Assembly: GCF_033115175.1 (NCBI RefSeq)
Contig: NC_084827.1
Location: 122,791,701 to 122,855,700, forward strand
Direction of reading: 5' to 3'
Length of the DNA: 64,000 nucleotides
Origin: Lepus europaeus
Taxonomy: Eukaryota > Chordata > Mammalia > Lagomorpha > Leporidae
The notes beneath the pieces were generated by a model that saw only the letters and a program-made list of their open reading frames with translations, searched no databases and had not been told where the DNA came from. Shown here one piece after another: positions 58,755 through 64,000 of this stretch. Position numbers and translations under genes: made by a program. Position 1 is the stretch's first letter. Each line of letters opens with the position of its first letter.

Positions 58755-59081
58755 GATAAAGCCGCCTCCTGCAGTGCCGGCATCCCATATGGACACCAGT
58801 TCGAGTCCTGGCTGCTTCATTTCTGATCCAGCTCTCTGCTATGGCCTAGGAAAGCAGTGGAAGATGGCCCAAGTCCTTGGGCCCGTGCACACGCCTGGGA
58901 GACCCAGAAGAAGCTCCTGGCTTCATATCAGCTCAGCTTTAGCTATTGTGGCCATCTGGAGAGTGAACCAGCAGTTGGAAGATATATCTCTCCCTCTCTC
59001 CCTAGCCCTTGCCCTCGCCCTCACCCTCTCCCTCTCTCTGTAAATCTGCCTTTCAAATAAATAATAAAATCTTAAAAAAAA
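58755..59081 (+). mobile_element. CSINE, 5'-truncated
   Basis: Forward copy starting inside the tRNA-like head ('agataaagccgcctcctgc'), with a pyrimidine-rich (CCCT)n segment at about 58,990-59,036 and 'aaataaataataaaatc' tail. Confidence 0.9.
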
Positions 59082-59390
59082 AATGTACCTAGAGTCTAAA
59101 ATAAAACACTGAGATAAAAAACAGGTCTTGGTTTTCAAAGAGCTTGAGAGGATGTAAAATATATATCTTAGAGAAGAACTTTAAAACTTTTCCCTGAAAC
59201 AGGCCTGTACAATCCTATCACTGGCAACTATACTTCTGAAAATATTTCACAAAATCTGCCTGGTTTGAAATATATGGGTTTTATGGGTTGCCTGGGCTCT
59301 GTGCCTAGAAATATTTTCAGAGATCATCTCATGTTTTTATTCCTAGGATCAATAATGTCAGCAGATGTTAAGGTTTGCTAGCCAAGTATA
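59082..59390. other. Anonymous non-coding stretch
   Basis: No recognised element. Confidence 0.4.
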
Positions 59391-59406
59391 GTGATTTCCA
59401 AAAAGA

Positions 59407-59713
59407 AGATGGAGAGTGAGAGAGAGGAGGAGGAAGAGGAAGTGTTTATGATGATGAAGGAAGAGGAGGAGGAGTTGATGATGATGGAGGTGGAGGAAGA
59501 GCTGATGATGATGGAGGAAGAGGTGGAGGAGGAGGAGGTGGAGGAGGAAGAGGAGCTGATGATGATGGAGGAGTTGATGATGGTGAAGGAGGTGGTGGTG
59601 GTGAAGTTGATGATGATGGAGGAGGAGGAGGTGGAGGAGTTGATGATGACGGAGGAGGTGGAAGAAGAGAAAGAGGAGGGGAAGGAGGAAGGAAAAAGAA
59701 AAGGAGGAGAGCC
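59407..59713 (+). repeat. (GGA/GAT/GGT)n trinucleotide repeat block
   Basis: About 300 bp of purine-rich G-G-A, G-A-T and G-G-T triplets in irregular higher-order units such as 'gttgatgatgatggagga'. Because stop codons are rare in such repeats, frames on both strands stay open (Glu/Met-rich on plus; Ser/Pro- and Leu/His-rich on minus). I read it as simple sequence, not a gene. Confidence 0.9.
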
Positions 59714-60094
59714 AGTGATTCCAGCACTGCCCAAGCCAGTGACCCATAGCATGGAATGGATAAAAATGGAAGTTACAAAACAGCACAACTGTTTGAACAA
59801 AACGTTTGGAGGTTTTAGTTGGGAAAGACACCAGCTGTAAACCATATACACCATTTCACAGTCTTCCATAATCATCCTAAAATATATACAAAAATGTCAA
59901 AATGCTTCACTGGTAAATAATGCTATGTTCTGATAATATTGCTTCACATAGCTGGAGAGATTTTGCTTACTAGAAAAAAATTGTTTCTCATGTCTTCAGT
60001 GATTAAAATATATTCTTACAAATTTCTTCAAAAATAATGTTACTTCACAGGAGAGTAAAAATTAAATAATCTTACTTGCACATGCAAAAATAAT
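59714..60094. other. Anonymous non-coding stretch
   Basis: Nothing recognised between the triplet repeat and the old L1. Confidence 0.4.
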
Positions 60095-60274
60095 AATGTA
60101 GACATTAACCTTATACATTTTACCAAAAAATAACTTGAAATTGATCACAGAGCTAAATCTAAAACACAAAACTATACATCTTCTGGAACAGAACCTAGGA
60201 AAAATCCAGGTTCTTTGGATTCAGAGACAGGTTGTCAGATATAACACTAAAAAATCCATGAAGGAGACAGAACC
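60095..60274 (+). mobile_element. Old L1 ORF2 fragment, target of the next element
   Basis: 'tgatcacagagctaaatctaa', 'aaaactatacatcttctgga' and 'aaaaatccatgaaggag' match the ORF2 C-terminal region of old L1s. It is interrupted at about 60,274 by the full L1-type 5' end. Confidence 0.65.
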
Positions 60275-61189
60275 GAGGCGGCAAGATGGCGGAATAGGCA
60301 GGGAGCACACTTAGTCTGGGGGGAAAGAAAGTTTAATATAAGTGGAGATACTGCAGGGTCAAGGAAGAGTAGGGGATGAAACAGCAGAGGAAACTCTTCC
60401 GGAACTAGTGATTCACAGTGGACCTGCGTGGAGAGCATGGGAGCCCAAGTTCGGGACACCAGCGGCAGACTCAACGCACCAGCGCTGGAACGCAAGGTGA
60501 GCCGAACCTCCATAGCCCGAGATACCAGCAGGCAAGCGGAAAGAGGAGGCTAGAGGGAACGAGGCTTGAAACTCCGTGGGGAAAAGTTCACCAGGCTAAC
60601 TAGAAGAGAGAGAAAAAAAATAAAAAAAGTGACTGATACGGACACAAGTTTCTCTCTCTCCACTCACCTCTCAAAGGCGAGCAAGACAGAGCAGGCGCCA
60701 TTTTGAACATACGTCATAAGCAGGGCGACCTCAGGTCTGCACCGGCCCTGAGCCTAGCAGAAAAACCTGACTCTGTGGGGAGGGGTGAAATAACAGGAGA
60801 TTAGCATCTAACTTGGCAACCCAGTGGGAGACTGCAGGAGAATTGGAGCCCACACTGAGGGCAGCAGAGATTCCCTGTGTGGTCCTTGGGAAAGAGCTTC
60901 CGATCTCTGGCTCCTGTGGGTATATCATTTGCCTGCTAACTACCTCCAATTACGTTCAGCTGTGCGGAATTACTTCCCTTTTAAATCAAAAAAAGAAAGA
61001 GAGATTTACCACACCTAACCTGGGAGTGTCATCTTTGACACACCCTCAGCCCCGAGGAACCAAACACAGCTCTCAGTCCACACTCATCTCAAGCCTCTAA
61101 GGCTCCACCGAAAGCAGACAGTCCACTTAATATAGAGCCATAGTGTAACAAGAAAAAACACCACAGTGAAGAAACCAAATATCTCCAAC
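60275..61189 (+). promoter_or_regulatory. Complete L1 5'UTR with YY1-like start
   Basis: It begins GAGGCGGCAAGATGGCGGAA. CAAGATGGCGG at 60,282-60,292 parallels the YY1 site at the very 5' end of other mammalian L1s, where it positions transcription start. It is collinear with copy B's 5'UTR, but additionally keeps about 50 bp at 60,692-60,750 with GCGCCATTTTG (YY1-like) and TACGTCA (CRE-like, 60,710-60,716). An intact internal promoter is plausible; activity is inferred. Confidence 0.75.
60282..60292 (+). promoter_or_regulatory. YY1-like initiator motif CAAGATGGCGG
   Basis: The motif sits about 8 bp from the inferred 5' end, the position and sequence context known for the L1 YY1 site in primates (CCAAGATGGCCGAATAGG). 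Copy B has lost it. Confidence 0.7.
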
Positions 61190-62227
61190 ATGCCAAACAA
61201 CAAACGCAAAAACCAAGCTAACAAGAACAAGGAAGACACTATGACGCCCCCAAATGAAAAAGACACCCCAATTCAAGATTATGAAGATGATGATATCGAA
61301 GAAATGCAAGAAGCGGATCTCAAAAAATTGATAAGAACATTAAGAAGTTCTCAAAAACAAATTCTTGAACTACAGAAATCCTTCATGGACAAGATAGAAA
61401 ATCTCTCTCGTGAAAGTGAAATATTAAGGAGGAATCAAAATGAAATGAAACAACTAGTGGAACAAGAAACTCTGATAGTGACTAGAAATCATAATGAAAT
61501 GAAGAGTTCAATAGATCAAATGACAAACACATTAGAGAGCCTTAAAAACAGAATGGGCGAAGCAGAAGAGAGAATATCAGACTTAGAAGACAGAGAACAG
61601 GAAAGGAAACAGGCAAACCAAAGAAAAGAAGAAGAAATTAGAAATCTAAAAAATATTGTCGGGAATCTACAGGATACTATTAAAAAACCCAACATTCGGG
61701 TTCTAGGAGTTCCTGAAGGCATGGAGAGGGAGAAAGGATTAGAAGGCATTTTCAGTGAGATACTAGCAGAAAATTCCCCAGGTTTGGAGAAGGACAGAGG
61801 CATCTTAGTACAGGAAACTTATAGAACCCCTAATAAACATGACCAAAAGAGATCCTCACCACGACACATTGTAATCAAACTCACCACAGTGAAACACAAA
61901 GAAAAGATCCTAAAAGGTGCAAGAGAGAAACGTCAGATCACTCTTAGAGGATCTCCAATTAGACTCACAGCAGACTTCTCATCAGAAACCCTACAAGCTA
62001 GAAGGGAATGGCGAGACATAGCCCAGGTACTAAGAGAGAAAAACTGCCAGCCCAGAATACTATATCCTGCAAAGCTCTCATTTGTGAATGAAGGTGAAAT
62101 TAAGACTTTTCATAGCAAACAGAAACTGAAAGAATTTGTTGCCACTCATCCTGCCCTGCAAAAGATGCTTAAAGATGTCTTACATACAGAAACACAGAAA
62201 CATGGTCACCAATATGAAAGAAGGTAA
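61190..62227 (+). CDS. Intact L1 ORF1p, 345 aa
   Basis: RNA-binding nucleic-acid chaperone of L1, which trimerises and coats L1 RNA in cytoplasmic RNPs. I chose ATG 61,190 (MPNNKRKN) because the upstream in-frame extension contains only a GTG at 61,166 and copies A and B start at the same ATG. Domains: basic/acidic N-terminus 1-40; coiled coil about 41-165 with heptad-like EILRRNQNEMKQL and ERISDLEDRE; RRM about 166-255, starting NIRVLGVPEGMERE; C-terminal domain about 256-330 with RGSPIRLTADFSSETLQARR and NCQPRILYPAKLSF. Length and motifs fit mammalian ORF1p (about 340-370 aa). It has Glu at codon 185, where copies A and B have a stop. It is the only undamaged large frame in the window. Confidence 0.92.
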   Translation: MPNNKRKNQANKNKEDTMTPPNEKDTPIQDYEDDDIEEMQEADLKKLIRTLRSSQKQILELQKSFMDKIENLSRESEILRRNQNEMKQLVEQETLIVTRNHNEMKSSIDQMTNTLESLKNRMGEAEERISDLEDREQERKQANQRKEEEIRNLKNIVGNLQDTIKKPNIRVLGVPEGMEREKGLEGIFSEILAENSPGLEKDRGILVQETYRTPNKHDQKRSSPRHIVIKLTTVKHKEKILKGAREKRQITLRGSPIRLTADFSSETLQARREWRDIAQVLREKNCQPRILYPAKLSFVNEGEIKTFHSKQKLKEFVATHPALQKMLKDVLHTETQKHGHQYERR

Positions 62228-62261
62228 AGGAAGGAAACCTCACAGCAAAAGATCACAGGAA

Positions 62262-64000
62262 GCTCAATTTCTCTTTGACATAGAATTAAACTCTGATGCT
62301 CTGTTAAAGCAATGTGTTAAAGTAATCTATTATGTTCTCTTGATGTCTGTTAAATTCTAATTGTTCAAAAACAGCTGAATTTTTATTAAGAGCTATGGGT
62401 TATTTAAATATGTGCTTTTTTCAAAAATTTGAATAATCACCGTGTAACAATGATCAAATTTGGTCTATGTTATGTCATGATTTTAAGAAATCTTATTTCA
62501 ACCAGATATTTTGGATTTTGAGCCTTCTTGGCATTCTTGACAGGCATTCAAAAAATCAAAGTTTCAAACAATCTGGTCTCTAAAATTTCCAGTAAATCCT
62601 GGACTTTGGTTTTTCCAGTTTGGGCCCAACTGAAAAAATCGAAGGACCTACGTCTCTCATCTTATAGAGACACCAACTAATCAGTCTATTTGGAGTATAT
62701 TAGAAGTACTGTCAAGATGTGATGTGGTACCAGACTTTAAGTTTCTATAATGGAAAATGCTATTAATACAAATGTTTGAGAATTAAAAAGTCTAATGATC
62801 TTGTGTTACTAGACATGATAGTTATCTTAATGAGAAAGCCCCAGAGGCTTAAAGGGTTAAATACTTGTAAAATCCTACAGGTGCTTTCAAAAATACTGTG
62901 AAGTAAGCAAGTGCCTCTTGTTGGTTGATGAGTTTATAATTTTAAACATGGCAACTTAAAGTCTTTTGTCATCCACAGTTATATATGATGTGCTGCTCAT
63001 AAAACTAAAGCGTTGTTGGTTCTGTGTTTAGCTGTCCTCCTATAGGTTCCTATGGACTTTTTCCAGCCACTTTTATTGTATTCAGTACTTTGGGATGGCT
63101 CTGTAAACAGATGAAGCCAATAATGTATTAACAGTACCAACTGAGAGAAAGTATGGTTAACTGAGGTTACTAAAAAGAAAAAGCAATTCAAATCAATTGG
63201 CAATCTACAAAAAGAGTTAAAGATTTTAAAAACTATTATTAAAATTGCTATATTGGTCTATTATGCTATGTGATATGTGTGTACATATTGTATGTCCACA
63301 TGGGGAAATTTTATTATTAAGAGTTTTATTTTAAATGGCTTATAGATAAGATTGTCCATAAATTTAAGCTGCTAAAATCAATCAAAGATACATTTTAATT
63401 TGTGGGACCTGAATCTGTGTATCATATGTTTTAGACTTGTTGGTAGAAAGAAACTAAAAACATTTTAGATGGTTGTGCTTAAGTTTACTGGCTAAACAAA
63501 CTACACCATGTTAGATATTTAAGAGGTGTTTTCAAATACATGATTCTTAAAATTTATAGAAGGCATTGGAACTTCTGGTAAATGTTTTCTTAAGTTGTTA
63601 TCTAATGGTTGAAACGGTTTGCTAAGTATTCATGTGATATTGCTATTGTCAGCAAGCGATCTAGGACTTGCTCCCTCATTTCTCTATTCTAAGCCCAACT
63701 TGTTCTTTCATTTCTCTATTCTCTTCAAGGTAGGAAACTAATTCTATTACGAAGGAATCTGTAGGATGCACAATTTAATCTTTAGACCTTATAAAAGAGA
63801 TGGCTAACATTTTTCTGCAATAGCATAGCCAAAATAAGAACTTAAATAATAATCTCATAGCTAGATTCACTTTGCCATCAGCGAAGTATACAGTAAGTAG
63901 AAAAAACCTCCCTTTCAGACCAAAGGGAAAGAAAGTTTTAAAGTGAGAATATAATTTTCCTCATGGGCATTGTCTACCTTAGAAAAACTACTACAGAACA
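62262..64000 (+). other. Unidentified sequence downstream of ORF1
   Basis: At least 1,739 bp, AT-rich, with no open frame above about 70 codons and no CSINE, ORF2 motif (FADD, SDH, Cys-rich) or L1 polypurine tract that I can see. A short internal repeat (tttctctattct) occurs twice at about 63,679-63,725. It could be the 3' part of an ORF1-only element, another repeat family, or host flank reached by deletion. Confidence 0.5.

Larger units (their letters stand above)
60275..64000 (+). mobile_element. ORF1-only L1-derived (HAL1-like) candidate, runs off window
   Basis: An L1-type 5'UTR (60,275-61,189) and an uninterrupted ORF1 (61,190-62,227) are followed by L1 sequence for only about another 30 bp, to about 62,261. 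In copy B the same point leads on to the ORF2 start ('tctcaaaccatatattag'). Here it leads to 'gctcaatttctctttgac' and at least 1.74 kb with no ORF2, no CSINE and no recognisable L1. Known half-L1 (HAL1) elements have ORF1 without ORF2. Alternatives are deletion of ORF2 and the 3'UTR, or recombination with unrelated DNA. The 3' end, poly(A) and target duplication lie beyond the window, so mobilisation as a unit is unproven. Confidence 0.55.

Noticed and set aside
59391-59840. Glu/Met-rich 149-codon frame and opposing Ser- and Leu/His-rich frames
   Set aside because: They come from a GGA/GAT simple repeat. Several frames are open at once, which is a property of the repeat and not of a gene.

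Overview
The window is eukaryotic, from a lagomorph (rabbit or hare-like leporid). The diagnostic signal is about 43 copies or fragments of the tRNA-derived lagomorph C-repeat SINE (CSINE): GGCCGGCGC-type head, pol III B box near GGTTCRAGTCC, CT-rich segment, and either an (AAATA)n or a pure poly(A) tail. They sit among lagomorph L1 elements with a G-rich polypurine tract near the 3' end. I found no functional host protein-coding gene or exon. The only convincing host-gene similarity is a dead, intronless copy of HMGCS1.

Layout. 1-2.8 kb: mostly anonymous DNA with an ancient L1-like fragment. 2.8-7.6 kb: two old minus-strand L1s cut by six CSINEs. 7.6-13.8 kb: sparse DNA with an old MIR, two or three CSINEs and an old L1-like fragment. 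13.8-18.6 kb: a lagomorph L1 (copy A), rearranged into a mosaic with a split CSINE and an antisense piece of L1 5'UTR. 19.1-19.5 kb: a solo ERV LTR (minus strand) with a 6-bp target duplication, inserted in a MIR. 20.2-27.4 kb: a nearly full-length but dead L1 (copy B) with an 11-bp target duplication, itself hit by a young CSINE. 27.4-34 kb: old L1 fragments, CSINEs and a 5'-truncated L1 (copy C) inside a CSINE with a perfect 15-bp duplication. 34.4-37.8 kb: the HMGCS1 processed pseudogene, interrupted by five CSINEs. 37.8-40.4 kb: two more 5'-truncated L1 3' ends (copies D and E). 41.3-45.7 kb: ancient L1s carrying many CSINEs. 45.8-60 kb: repeat-poor stretches, scattered CSINEs and purine-rich simple repeats.

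The most interesting locus is 60,275 to the right edge. An L1-type 5' end with a YY1-like CAAGATGGCGG start leads into an uninterrupted 345-codon ORF1. Some 30 bp after the ORF1 stop the sequence departs from L1: there is no ORF2, only at least 1.74 kb of DNA I do not recognise, running off the window. This is the architecture of a 'half-L1' (HAL1-like, ORF1-only) element. The alternative is a deleted or recombined ordinary L1. Other second-look points are a premature ORF1 stop shared by L1 copies A and B, a duplicated 3'UTR module shared by copies B and E, and the mosaic structure of copy A.

Limits: repeat families were assigned by reading and by comparing copies within the window. Boundaries without a visible target-site duplication are good to about 5-20 bp. 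Old L1/L2/MIR calls rest on remembered family features and carry lower confidence.
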